Source: an uncultured Oscillibacter sp. (lineage in GTDB: Bacteria > Bacillota > Clostridia > Oscillospirales > Oscillospiraceae). Taken from it: a stretch of 27,084 nt of DNA. Below are positions 20,107 through 27,084 of the stretch, piece after piece. The stretch lies in the NCBI GenBank assembly GCA_900542115.1, contig UQMC01000009.1, positions 1 to 27,084 on the forward strand, read 5' to 3'. The notes under the pieces were generated by a model. It saw only the letters and a list, made by a program, of their open reading frames with translations. It did not search any database and had not been told where the DNA came from. How positions within the stretch are numbered: position 1 is the first letter of the stretch; each line of letters begins with the position of its first letter. The translations under genes were made by a program, and so were the position numbers.

Positions 20107-21408
20107 TTGACAAAATATATCGTTCACGGCGGTAAGCCCCTGTTCGGCGAGGTGGAGATCAGCGGCGCGAAGAACGCCGCCGTTGCTATCATTCCTGCCG
20201 CCATTTTGGTAGACGGTGTCTGCCGCATTGAAAATATCCCCCAAATTTCCGATGTAACGGCGATTCTGAAGATTTTGGAGCAGTTGGGCGCCTCCATCCG
20301 CACCATCAACCGTCATACGGTGGAAATCGACAGCCGCCATATCCACACCACCCGCACCTCCTACGAGCTCAGCCGGAAGCTACGGGCGTCCTACTATCTC
20401 ATCGGCGCGCTGCTGGGGCGCTTCGGCAGAGCCGAGGTCGCCATGCCCGGCGGCTGCAATTTCGGCGGCGTCCGCCCCATTGACCAGCACGTAAAGGGCT
20501 TTTGCGCGCTGGGCGCCGGCGTTACCACCGAGGGGGGCTACATCAATGCCTCCGTGGAGTCCGGCCGCCTCACCGGCGCCAACATCTATCTGGATGTCGT
20601 GTCCGTCGGCGCCACCATGAACATCATGATGGCCGCCGTATTGGCCAAGGGCGACACCGTGATTGAAAACGCCGCCAAGGAGCCGCACATCGTTGACCTT
20701 GCCAACTTCCTCAACTCCATGGGCGCCGATATCCGCGCCGCCGGTACGGACACCATTAAAATTCGCGGCGTGGACCGTCTCACCGGCGGCTCCTACGCCA
20801 TCATCCCCGACCAGATCGAAGCCGGCACCTATATGGCCGCTGTGGCCGCCACCGGCGGACAGGTCCTTGTCAAGAATATCATCCCCAAGCACATGGACTG
20901 CATCACCGCAAAATTGCAGGAGTGCGGCGTTGAGGTGGAGGAACGGGATGACACGCTGCTGGTCCGCCGTACCCATCGGCTGAAGCGGGCTAACATCAAA
21001 ACACTGCCCTATCCCGGCTTCCCCACGGATATGCAGCCCCAGATGACCACGGTGCTGTCTCTGGCCGAGGGCACCAGTCTGGTAACGGAGAGCGTTTGGA
21101 GCAGCCGCTACCGCTATGTGGACGAGCTCAAGCGCATGGGCGCCCACATTCAGGTGGATGACAAGACCGCCGTGGTGGAGGGCGTGGAAAAGCTCACCGG
21201 CGCCCCCATTCAGGCCTATGACCTGCGGGCCGGTGCCGCCATGGTCATTGCCGCTCTGGCCGCACAGGGGGAAAGTGAGATTTCCAATGTGCAGTATATT
21301 GAGCGCGGCTATGAGGATATCATCGGAAAGCTCCGGGCACTGGGCGCGGACATCCGCACCATAGACGAGCCGGATGAAAGCTCCCTGCCCACCGCACAAA
21401 TCTGTTGA
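20107..21408 (+). CDS. murA: UDP-N-acetylglucosamine 1-carboxyvinyltransferase
   Basis: A 433-residue cytoplasmic enzyme making the first committed step of peptidoglycan synthesis: it transfers enolpyruvate from PEP to UDP-GlcNAc. Signatures: K-N of the substrate site in EISGAKNAAVAI, the catalytic and fosfomycin-reactive cysteine C117 in MPGGCNFGGVRPIDQH, and TDMQPQMTT with SRYRYVDELKRMGA in the second half. The cysteine is present, so the enzyme is expected to be fosfomycin-sensitive at target level. The TTG at 20107 follows GAGGT by seven bases and gives (M)TKYIVHGGKPL. It has its own promoter and terminator between walI and walJ, an insertion relative to the Bacillus wal locus. Confidence 0.97.
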   Translation: MTKYIVHGGKPLFGEVEISGAKNAAVAIIPAAILVDGVCRIENIPQISDVTAILKILEQLGASIRTINRHTVEIDSRHIHTTRTSYELSRKLRASYYLIGALLGRFGRAEVAMPGGCNFGGVRPIDQHVKGFCALGAGVTTEGGYINASVESGRLTGANIYLDVVSVGATMNIMMAAVLAKGDTVIENAAKEPHIVDLANFLNSMGADIRAAGTDTIKIRGVDRLTGGSYAIIPDQIEAGTYMAAVAATGGQVLVKNIIPKHMDCITAKLQECGVEVEERDDTLLVRRTHRLKRANIKTLPYPGFPTDMQPQMTTVLSLAEGTSLVTESVWSSRYRYVDELKRMGAHIQVDDKTAVVEGVEKLTGAPIQAYDLRAGAAMVIAALAAQGESEISNVQYIERGYEDIIGKLRALGADIRTIDEPDESSLPTAQIC

Positions 21409-21413
21409 ACCCT

Positions 21414-21470
21414 ACGTCCGTCAGGGAGTGTGCCGGCCTTGACCGGCGCGCTCCCCGGCGGACGTTTTTT
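21414..21470 (+). terminator. Terminator of murA
   Basis: A long nested stem (ACGTCCG, GGGAG and GCCGG pairing with CCGGC, GCTCCC and CGGACGT) followed by TTTTTT. It begins five bases after the murA stop and ends 25 bases before the walJ start. Confidence 0.92.
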
Positions 21471-21495
21471 CATTATACAAAGCGAGGTATTTTTC

Positions 21496-22290
21496 TTGAC
21501 CACCGTACATACCCTTGCCAGCGGCTCCTCCGGCAATGCCGCCCTGCTTTCCTGCGATGGTGCTTCGTTTCTGATCGACGCCGGCATTTCCTGCCGCCGC
21601 ATCACCGCCGCGCTGAAAGCGCTGGAGTTGTCCCCGGCAGAGCTGGACGCTATTTTTATAACCCACACCCATTCCGACCATATTTCCGGTATGGGAACGC
21701 TTTTGAAGAAAACGGCCTGCCCCATTTTCGCCACGGCCCGCGCCTGCCGGGAGCTGCGCTACCGGTTGACGGACATTGACGCCCGTCTTATGGCCATCGA
21801 CTGCCCCACGCGCCTTTTGGGCGTAAGCGTCACGCCGATTCCCACCTCCCACGATTCCCCCGGCTCCTGCGGCTGGCGGTTCGACACGGAGGATGGCAGC
21901 ATCGGCTTCCTTACGGACACCGGCTATGTTACCGATGAAGCGCTGGACCTGCTGCCGGGGGTGGACCTTGCCATCATAGAGGCCAACCACGATGTTGAGG
22001 CGCTGTGCTCCGGGCCGTATCCCTACTCCCTCAAGCAGCGCATTTTAGGACCGGAGGGGCACCTGAGCAACGAGGATGCCGCCCGCCTTGCGGTCACGCT
22101 GGCGGAGGCAGGCGCCTCTGAGCTGGTGCTGGCGCACCTGAGCCGCGACAATAACACCCCGGTCATGGCGCTGAACGCGGTCACAGCGGCGCTGGAGGCC
22201 GCGGGGCTGGCCCTGCCGGTATCCGTGGCGCCCCGGGAGTGCACCGGGCCGTGCCACACCGCTCACAGGAGGGCCGTATGCAAAAGGTGA
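21496..22290 (+). CDS. walJ: WalJ/YycJ metallo-beta-lactamase-fold hydrolase
   Basis: A 264-residue MBL-fold protein, probably a 5'-3' exonuclease-like phosphodiesterase linked to coordination of replication and division in WalJ relatives. Metal ligands are visible in ITHTHSDHISG (H-x-H-x-DH), TSHDSPGSCG, LTDTGYVTD and AHLSRDNNTP. The N-terminal ASGSSGNAALL is the usual opening of this subfamily. The TTG at 21496 follows GAGGT by seven bases and gives (M)TTVHTLASG; upstream in-frame codons lie inside the murA terminator. It overlaps rlmH by 13 bp. No promoter fits between the murA terminator and this start, so read-through or a promoter within murA is implied. Confidence 0.92.
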   Translation: MTTVHTLASGSSGNAALLSCDGASFLIDAGISCRRITAALKALELSPAELDAIFITHTHSDHISGMGTLLKKTACPIFATARACRELRYRLTDIDARLMAIDCPTRLLGVSVTPIPTSHDSPGSCGWRFDTEDGSIGFLTDTGYVTDEALDLLPGVDLAIIEANHDVEALCSGPYPYSLKQRILGPEGHLSNEDAARLAVTLAEAGASELVLAHLSRDNNTPVMALNAVTAALEAAGLALPVSVAPRECTGPCHTAHRRAVCKR

Positions 22291-22760
22291 CGATCATCTG
22301 CACGGGAAAGCTGAAGGAAAAATTTTATCTGGACGCTGCGGCGGAATACGCCAAGCGGCTGAGCCGCTTCTGCACGCTGACAATTCTGGAGCTGCCGGAG
22401 GAACGGCTGCCGGAATCTCCCTCCCCTGCCCAGATCGAGGCGGCGCTGGCCCGAGAGGCCGATGCCGTGCGGGCAAAGCTGCCTGCCGGATGTCTGCTCA
22501 TCGCCATGTGCGTAGAGGGACAGGAACGCTCCAGCGAGGCGCTGGCCCGCTATCTTGCGGAGGCCGCCGCCCGGGGTGCCGGACACATCGTCTTCCTCAT
22601 CGGCAGCTCCTACGGGATACACCCCTCTCTGAAACAGCAGGCCGACCTGCGGCTGTCCATGTCCCCCATGACCTTTCCCCATCACCTGCTGCGGGTCATG
22701 CTCTTGGAGCAGATCTACCGGGCCTACCAAATCAACGCCGGAAGCAAATACCATAAGTAG
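22278..22760 (+). CDS. rlmH: 23S rRNA pseudouridine-1915 N3-methyltransferase RlmH
   Basis: A 160-residue SPOUT-class methyltransferase that modifies position 1915 in helix 69 of 23S rRNA. The C-terminal knot is clear: FLIGSSYGIHPSLK, SMSPMTFPHHLLRVMLLEQI and YRAYQINAGSKYHK, the last being the RlmH signature ending. In most relatives the SAM loop reads IGG; here it is IGS, a small deviation. The ATG at 22278 has AGGAGGG four bases upstream and overlaps the end of walJ, so the two are translationally coupled. walJ and rlmH are often close in Gram-positives, which supports both calls. Confidence 0.95.
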   Translation: MQKVTIICTGKLKEKFYLDAAAEYAKRLSRFCTLTILELPEERLPESPSPAQIEAALAREADAVRAKLPAGCLLIAMCVEGQERSSEALARYLAEAAARGAGHIVFLIGSSYGIHPSLKQQADLRLSMSPMTFPHHLLRVMLLEQIYRAYQINAGSKYHK

Positions 22761-22828
22761 ACGCGCCGGTTTTTTATTATTTGCCGTTTTCCTATCAATT
22801 TGTTTATATCTATAAGGAGGTACTGCAA

Positions 22829-24556
22829 ATGGATTTCATGCAGGAATACGAAAAGTGGCTTCGCAGCCCTGCCCTCTCTCCGGCCGAGCACGCCGAGCTG
22901 GAGGCCATTCGGAATGACCCCAAGGAGATTGAAAGCCGGTTCTTCGGCCCGCTGGAATTCGGCACCGCCGGGCTCCGGGGGACCATGTACACAGGTCTGC
23001 ACAACATGAATATCCATGTGATTCGCTGGGCCACACAGGGCTTTGCCAACATCATCGCCGCCGAGGGCGAGGAGGGCAAGCGCCGGGGCGTGGCAATCTG
23101 CATGGACTGCCGCAATCACTCCATGGAGTTTGCCCGGGCCGCCGCCGAGGTCTGTGCTGCCAACGGCATCCATGTCCGCATTTTTGAATCCCTGCGGCCC
23201 ACGCCGGAGCTGAGCTTTGCCGTGCGGGAATACGGCTGTCAGGCGGGCATCAACGTCACTGCCAGCCATAATCCCAAGGAGTACAACGGCTACAAGGTCT
23301 ACTGGTCCGACGGTGCACAGCTTCCGCCCCACCATGCCGAGGCGATTGCCAAGGAGCTGACACAGATCGATATTTTTGATGGCGTAAAGCGCATGGCCTT
23401 TGACGAGGCCGTGAAGGCGGGCCTTATTGAGACCATGGGCGATGAGACCGACCGCAAATTCATGGCCCATGTCACAGCCATGATCAATGACCGGGAGACC
23501 GTTGCCCGGGTGGCAGACAAATTCAAGCTGGTCTACACGCCGTTCCACGGCTGCGGCTACAAGCTGGTGCCGGAGGCACTGGAGACGCTGGGAATCAAGC
23601 ATTTGATCTGCGTGCCGGAGCAGATGGTCATTGACGGGAACTTCCCCACGGTGGTCTCCCCCAACCCGGAAAACCCGGAGGGCTTTTATCTGGCCATTGA
23701 CCTTGCCAAGAAAAACGATGTGGACTTCATCCTCGGCACGGACCCGGACAGCGACCGTGTTGGCATCATGGTGCGAAACCATGACGGGGAGTTCCAGCCC
23801 GTCACCGGTAATCAGACCGGCGTGCTGCTGCTGGATTACCTCATCGGCGCCATGAAACGTGCCGGCAAGCTGCCGGAAAACCCGGTGGCTCTTAAAACCA
23901 TTGTGACCACGGAAATGGCCCGGAAAGTAGCGGAGAGCAATGGCGTAAAGTGCTTCGATACCTTCACCGGCTTCAAATTCATGGCGGAAAAGAAGAACGC
24001 GCTGGAGGCCAGCGGTGAGGGGAAGGTCATTTTCTCCTACGAGGAGTCCTACGGCTATATGCTGGGCGATTACGTCCGGGATAAGGACGCGGTCACGGCC
24101 TCCATGCTCCTGACGGAGATGGCGGCATGGTACTACGCGCAGGGCATGACCCTCTTTGACGCGCTGAACGCTCTGTATGAAAAGTACGGCTACTACGCTG
24201 AAAAGACCCACAATCTGGTGATGCCCGGTCTGGACGGTCTCCGGGACATGGCAAAGCTCATGGCGGACCTCCGCGCCAATCCCCCGACGGAGATCAGCGG
24301 CGTGAAGGTAACGGTCCGCAAGGATTATACCGATGGTAGCGTCATCGACTGCGCCACCGGGGCCAAGAGCCGCATGGAGCTTTCCGGCTCCAACGTGCTG
24401 CGCTACGAACTGGCCGATGGGACAGTGATTCTGGTCCGTCCCTCCGGCACGGAACCGAAGATCAAGGTCTATATTCTGACACAGGGCGCGGACGCGGCAG
24501 AGGCCGCCGCCAACATCGAAAAGTACGGCAGATGGGTCGCCGCCCTGAAGCCCTGA
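22829..24556 (+). CDS. pgcA: Phosphoglucomutase/phosphomannomutase (alpha-D-phosphohexomutase)
   Basis: A 575-residue enzyme that interconverts glucose-1-phosphate and glucose-6-phosphate (possibly also mannose phosphates), feeding UDP-glucose and envelope polymers. Four family loops are complete: phosphoserine S146 in INVTASHNPKEYNGYKVYW, Mg loop GTDPDSDRVGI, sugar loop SYEESYGYMLGDYVRDKD and phosphate loop VRPSGTEPKIKVYI. The opening FGTAGLRGTM is also typical. Length matches PgcA-type mutases (570-580). ATG start with AAGGAGG eight bases upstream, 68 bp after rlmH; a strong terminator follows. The gene symbol is by similarity of type; exact substrate range is not readable. Confidence 0.95.
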   Translation: MDFMQEYEKWLRSPALSPAEHAELEAIRNDPKEIESRFFGPLEFGTAGLRGTMYTGLHNMNIHVIRWATQGFANIIAAEGEEGKRRGVAICMDCRNHSMEFARAAAEVCAANGIHVRIFESLRPTPELSFAVREYGCQAGINVTASHNPKEYNGYKVYWSDGAQLPPHHAEAIAKELTQIDIFDGVKRMAFDEAVKAGLIETMGDETDRKFMAHVTAMINDRETVARVADKFKLVYTPFHGCGYKLVPEALETLGIKHLICVPEQMVIDGNFPTVVSPNPENPEGFYLAIDLAKKNDVDFILGTDPDSDRVGIMVRNHDGEFQPVTGNQTGVLLLDYLIGAMKRAGKLPENPVALKTIVTTEMARKVAESNGVKCFDTFTGFKFMAEKKNALEASGEGKVIFSYEESYGYMLGDYVRDKDAVTASMLLTEMAAWYYAQGMTLFDALNALYEKYGYYAEKTHNLVMPGLDGLRDMAKLMADLRANPPTEISGVKVTVRKDYTDGSVIDCATGAKSRMELSGSNVLRYELADGTVILVRPSGTEPKIKVYILTQGADAAEAAANIEKYGRWVAALKP

Positions 24557-24580
24557 GCTTTTTTCCTCACAAATTGGTAA

Positions 24581-24620
24581 AGCGCCGCCCGGAGCCTTCA
24601 TTTCCGGGCGGCGCTTTTTT
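24581..24620 (+). terminator. Terminator of the phosphohexomutase gene
   Basis: A 13-bp perfect stem, AGCGCCGCCCGGA / TCCGGGCGGCGCT, with a 9-base loop and a T-run. Confidence 0.96.
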
Positions 24621-24662
24621 GTTTTCTGGCATTTTGACGGGCATTTTGCAGGTTACAAAAGT

Positions 24663-24707
24663 TTTCTTGCATTTTTCACTTATTTTTGCAAGATTTCTTG
24701 CATTTTT
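24663..24707 (+). promoter_or_regulatory. Operator-like palindrome and direct repeats upstream of the second yitT-like gene
   Basis: TGCAAGATTTCTTGCA (24687-24702) is a 7-2-7 inverted repeat whose right half overlaps the -35 box. The 14-mer TTTCTTGCATTTTT occurs twice, at 24663-24676 and 24694-24707, exactly 31 bases (about three helical turns) apart, so a further half-site lies upstream on the same DNA face. The core resembles the palindrome at 14514-14529. This arrangement fits cooperative binding of a repressor. Confidence 0.62.
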
Positions 24708-24726
24708 GGCAAAATGGGCGTATACT
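24698..24726 (+). promoter_or_regulatory. Promoter of the second yitT-like gene
   Basis: TTGCAT (24698-24703), 17 bases, TATACT (24721-24726), about 48 bases before the TTG start. Overlaps the operator-like repeats. Confidence 0.85.
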
Positions 24727-24774
24727 CCATGGCTGGAACGCCGTTCCAAACCAATGCCAAAGGAAGTGTTTCCC

Positions 24775-25650
24775 TTGCGGAATGAGCAGAAAAAGCAGCT
24801 TAAAAGCTATCTCATTGTCATGGCGTCCGCCGTTTTAATGGGCTTCAGCTATGAACTGTTCGTATTTCCCAACGCCTTTGCCCCTGCCGGACTCAACGGT
24901 CTCATCACTATGGTGCAGTATCTGTTCCACATCAACATCGGCTATCTGTCGCTGCTTCTGAACCTGCCGCTGATTTTTCTGACATGGCAAAAGCTGGACG
25001 CGGATTTTGCGAAAAAGAATCTGGCCTTTGTGCTGGTATTCTCCTTTGTGACGCTAATGCTGGGGCACATGGACCTCAGCGCTATTGCCTATCACACGGA
25101 CAACGGCACCTCTACCATTTTAGGCCCCATGGTCGCCGGCGCCATCAGCGGAGCGGTGGGCGGCACGGTCATCCGCCAGAACGGTTCCACCGGCGGCACG
25201 GATATTGTGGCGGCATGGGTGCGGAAAAAGTACCCGGAGGCCAGCTTTGTCTGGGTCATTTTCTGCCTGAACGCCTCTGTGGCCGCCCTGTCATTTTTCG
25301 TATATGGCTACCGCTTTGAGCCGGTGATTCTCTGCCTGATCTACTGCTACCTCACCTCCAGCATCAGCGACCGCATCCTCAAGGGCGGCAAGACCGCCCT
25401 GAAGTTTGAGATCGTCACACAGGACCCGCAGGCCCTTTCCCAGCGGCTCATTCAAGAGCTGCACCACTCCGTCACGCTGCTGTCGGCGCAGGGGATGTAT
25501 TCCCACACCCCCCGCTCCATGCTGATCTGCGTGGTGAACCGGCACCAGATCGTCCGTTTTCAGGAGATTTTAGCGGAGTTCCCCAATACATTTGCCTATG
25601 TCTCCACGGTCAATGAGACCGTCGGCAACTTCAAGCGCATCACTTCCTGA
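24775..25650 (+). CDS. YitT family membrane protein (second copy of the family)
   Basis: A 291-residue protein with about five membrane segments (SYLIVMASAVLMGFSYELFV, IGYLSLLLNLPLIFLTW and others), the family loop GAISGAVGGTVIRQNGSTGG with TDIVA, and a C-terminal DUF2179 domain (KFEIVTQDPQALSQRLIQEL to VSTVNETVGNFKRI). The TTG at 24775 is taken as start because GGAAGTG lies six bases upstream; the ATG at 24754 has no ribosome-binding site. It is only distantly related to the other YitT gene at 11145 (recognisable topology, low identity by eye), so not a recent duplication. Monocistronic, with an elaborate promoter and a strong terminator. Confidence 0.9.
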   Translation: MRNEQKKQLKSYLIVMASAVLMGFSYELFVFPNAFAPAGLNGLITMVQYLFHINIGYLSLLLNLPLIFLTWQKLDADFAKKNLAFVLVFSFVTLMLGHMDLSAIAYHTDNGTSTILGPMVAGAISGAVGGTVIRQNGSTGGTDIVAAWVRKKYPEASFVWVIFCLNASVAALSFFVYGYRFEPVILCLIYCYLTSSISDRILKGGKTALKFEIVTQDPQALSQRLIQELHHSVTLLSAQGMYSHTPRSMLICVVNRHQIVRFQEILAEFPNTFAYVSTVNETVGNFKRITS

Positions 25651-25702
25651 CAAAATAGATCTCAAACCGGCGGAGGGGAGTGTCTGTGATCGTAATTGCA
25701 AG

Positions 25703-25748
25703 GCTGGATAAGATGCCGGGTGCGCCCGGAATCTTATCCGGCTTTTTT
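25703..25748 (+). terminator. Terminator of the second yitT-like gene
   Basis: CTGGATAAGAT pairs with ATCTTATCCGG, with an inner GGG/CCC stem, followed by CTTTTTT. Confidence 0.93.
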
Positions 25749-25784
25749 GTTGGAAAAACATTCTTCGTTCGGGAGGTTTGATTT

Positions 25785-26429
25785 ATGGAGCAACAACACG
25801 ATTTTACCAAGGGACCGATTTTACCCCTTCTGCTGCGCTTTGCGCTGCCGGTGCTGCTGGCTCTGCTGCTTCAGGCCATGTACGGTGCCGTTGATTTACA
25901 GGTTGTGGGGCGCTTCGGCACGGCGGTGGACATCTCCGCCGTGTCCACCGGCGGCCAGATCATGCAGTCCATGTCCGCCTTCGTGGCCCAGAACATCGGC
26001 GCGGGGCAGGCGCGCCGCGCCGCCCGGGCGCTCTGGTGCGGCGTGGCGACCTCCCTTGCGGCAGGTTTCATCATGGGCTGGTTCACATTTTTTCACGGCG
26101 ATATTCTGGTGGGCCTGTTCGTTGATGACGCGGCGGTCATTGCCGCCGCATGGGAATATCTGAAGGCCTACGCCATCGACTGCCTGTTCACCAGCTTCCT
26201 CTTTTGCTTTGTGGGTTATTTCAACGGCTGCGGCCAGACGCTTTTCGTCATGGTGCAGGGTCTACTGGGTGCCGTGGGGATTCGCCTGCCGCTGGCGTTT
26301 CTCATCAGCCGTCTGCTGCCCGGCTCCATCTTTGCCTTGGGGCTGTCCTCCCCCTGCTCCACTCTCATTCAAATTCTGCTGTGCGGCTTCTGGTATGTCC
26401 GCTGCCGAAAGCAGTGGAAGGACGCATAA
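25785..26429 (+). pseudogene. MATE exporter with large internal in-frame deletion
   Basis: A 214-residue frame made of the two ends of a MATE exporter. Residues 1-60 (HDFTKGPILPLLLRFALPVL, MYGAVDLQVVGRFGTAVDI, SAVSTGGQIM) are the normal N-terminus. From residue 61, QSMSAFVAQNIGAGQARRA is the segment normally found about 235 residues later, and it continues to the normal C-terminus (YFNGCGQTLFVMVQG). MATE proteins are about 450 residues with twelve helices; this would have about half. The join falls at 25955-25972, where ATGCAGTCCATG could supply short homology (IMQ-x and FMQSM both carry MQ). ATG start with GGGAGG upstream, intact frame. Probably non-functional; an assembly collapse is also possible. 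Confidence 0.85.
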
Positions 26430-26464
26430 AAAATCCCCATTGGGTCTGACCCAATGGGGATTTT
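26430..26464 (+). terminator. Bidirectional terminator between the MATE remnant and the TetR gene
   Basis: A 15-bp perfect stem, AAAATCCCCATTGGG - TCTGA - CCCAATGGGGATTTT, giving A/T tracts on both sides; it serves both convergent genes. Confidence 0.95.
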
Positions 26465-26473
26465 CTTTTATTT

Positions 26474-27046
26474 TTATCCGGCGTTCTCGCTGCGGCTGCT
26501 TTCGCGCTCCAGCGCCAGCCGGATATTTCCGTCCAGCAGCCGCCCCAGGTGGTCGATGTACGCCTCCGCGTCATATTTCATCCCGTCCTGAAGCCACAGA
26601 GCAGTCAGGCCCTCCAGCGCGGCGGAGTAAAATTCCGCCAGCACCCGGATGTCCTCCTCCTGTACTGTCAGACCCTCGGCCTGTCCCTGCACATAGGTCA
26701 TCATGGCTCCTAAAATGACCTTGTGGTAATAGCGCCGCAGTGTGCCCTGATTGGCGGAATTATAAAGGTGAAACACCGCCCGCTTATTTTGCATGGCAAA
26801 GTCCGTGGCGTCCAGAAACGCCTCCTGCCAGCTCTCGTACCGTCGCATTTTCGTCAGAAAATCCGCAGCCTCCATCTCAAAAATATCCTCTACCAGTGCA
26901 TAAATATCCGCGTAATAATAGTAAAAGGTATTGCGGTTCACCGCGCCGGTCTCCGCAATATCCTTAATGGAGATCTTATCAATGGGGCGCTCGTTGAGCA
27001 GCCGGATAAACGCCCGCCGGATGGCATTTTTTGTTTCCTGCGCCAT
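26474..27046 (-). CDS. TetR/AcrR family transcriptional regulator
   Basis: A 190-residue repressor-type protein. The N-terminal helix-turn-helix is clear: AIRRAFIRLLNERPIDKISI, then KDIAETGAVNRNTFYYYYAD. The rest is the helical ligand/dimerisation domain (ESWQEAFLDATDFAMQNKRA to LAEFYSAALEGLTALWLQDG), resembling the TetR C-terminal type found in DhaS-like regulators. The start is the ATG at 27046 (MAQETKN); the six further codons giving MLFRSK come from adapter and are not real. Promoter and ribosome-binding site are beyond the contig. It is convergent with the MATE remnant and may have controlled it, since TetR regulators often sit next to exporters, but nothing here proves the link. Confidence 0.93.
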   Translation of the reverse strand: MAQETKNAIRRAFIRLLNERPIDKISIKDIAETGAVNRNTFYYYYADIYALVEDIFEMEAADFLTKMRRYESWQEAFLDATDFAMQNKRAVFHLYNSANQGTLRRYYHKVILGAMMTYVQGQAEGLTVQEEDIRVLAEFYSAALEGLTALWLQDGMKYDAEAYIDHLGRLLDGNIRLALERESSRSENAG

Positions 27047-27052
27047 GTTTTT

Positions 27053-27084
27053 AGATCGGAAGAGCACACGTCTGAACTCCAGTC
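27053..27084 (+). other. Illumina TruSeq adapter (contaminant)
   Basis: The last 32 bases, beginning AGATCGGAAGAGCACACGTC, are the TruSeq Read 2-side adapter. Biological sequence ends at 27052. Confidence 0.98.

Noticed and set aside
1..27084. tRNA or rRNA genes, CRISPR arrays, complete insertion sequences
   Set aside because: Looked for conserved tRNA arms, repeat-spacer periodicity and transposase motifs; none seen. The only mobile-element trace is the recombinase tail.

Overview
The window reads as one draft contig from a GC-rich, endospore-forming member of the Clostridia, most probably Oscillospiraceae-like. This placement is my inference from gene content, the spore protease gpr, a Gram-positive walRKHI-type operon, T-box control of metG, strong Shine-Dalgarno sites and frequent TTG starts; I ran no search. 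Both ends carry Illumina adapter sequence (1-52 and 27053-27084). The first and last genes therefore run into synthetic DNA and the window cannot be joined to neighbours without trimming.

Layout. 53-1733 (minus): a YwlG/UPF0340 gene cut by the adapter, an ECF-transporter S component behind an operator-like inverted repeat, and rpsT. 1925-5599: gpr (plus), exodeoxyribonuclease III (minus), then a MATE exporter and a half-size EamA protein (plus). 5612-8035: a consensus promoter, a T-box leader with an AUG specifier, and metG. 8036-9374: a HAD phosphatase between two gene-poor, hairpin-rich spacers that look like dispersed repeats. 9413-11064: an ECF sigma factor and an overlapping membrane anti-sigma factor with a DUF4825-like outer part, closed by a strong terminator. 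11110-12035: a YitT family protein.

12121-14302 (minus) is the most eventful region. A promoter and a clear c-di-GMP-I (GEMM) riboswitch lead into a dead SBP-type sensor histidine kinase. The kinase carries a frameshift at an A-run just after its start, a missing part of the first solute-binding domain, a second frameshift, an in-frame amber codon, and loss of the 3' part of its ATPase domain. In place of that 3' part it is joined in frame to the C-terminal tail of a large serine recombinase, which is likely the scar of a mobile element.

14507-22760 is the cell-envelope core: a NUDIX hydrolase 12 bp ahead of walR, then walK, walH and walI in one run; murA on its own promoter and terminator; then walJ and rlmH overlapping. 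It is followed by a phosphoglucomutase/phosphomannomutase, a second YitT gene, a MATE gene with an internal in-frame deletion, and a convergent TetR-type regulator.

The least expected regulatory signal is a pair of near-identical palindromes, TGCA(A/C)GATTTC(T/G)TGC(A/T), placed in the core promoters of the NUDIX-wal operon and of the distant YitT gene. They suggest a shared, unidentified regulator. I did not find an obviously new multi-gene defence or biosynthetic system.
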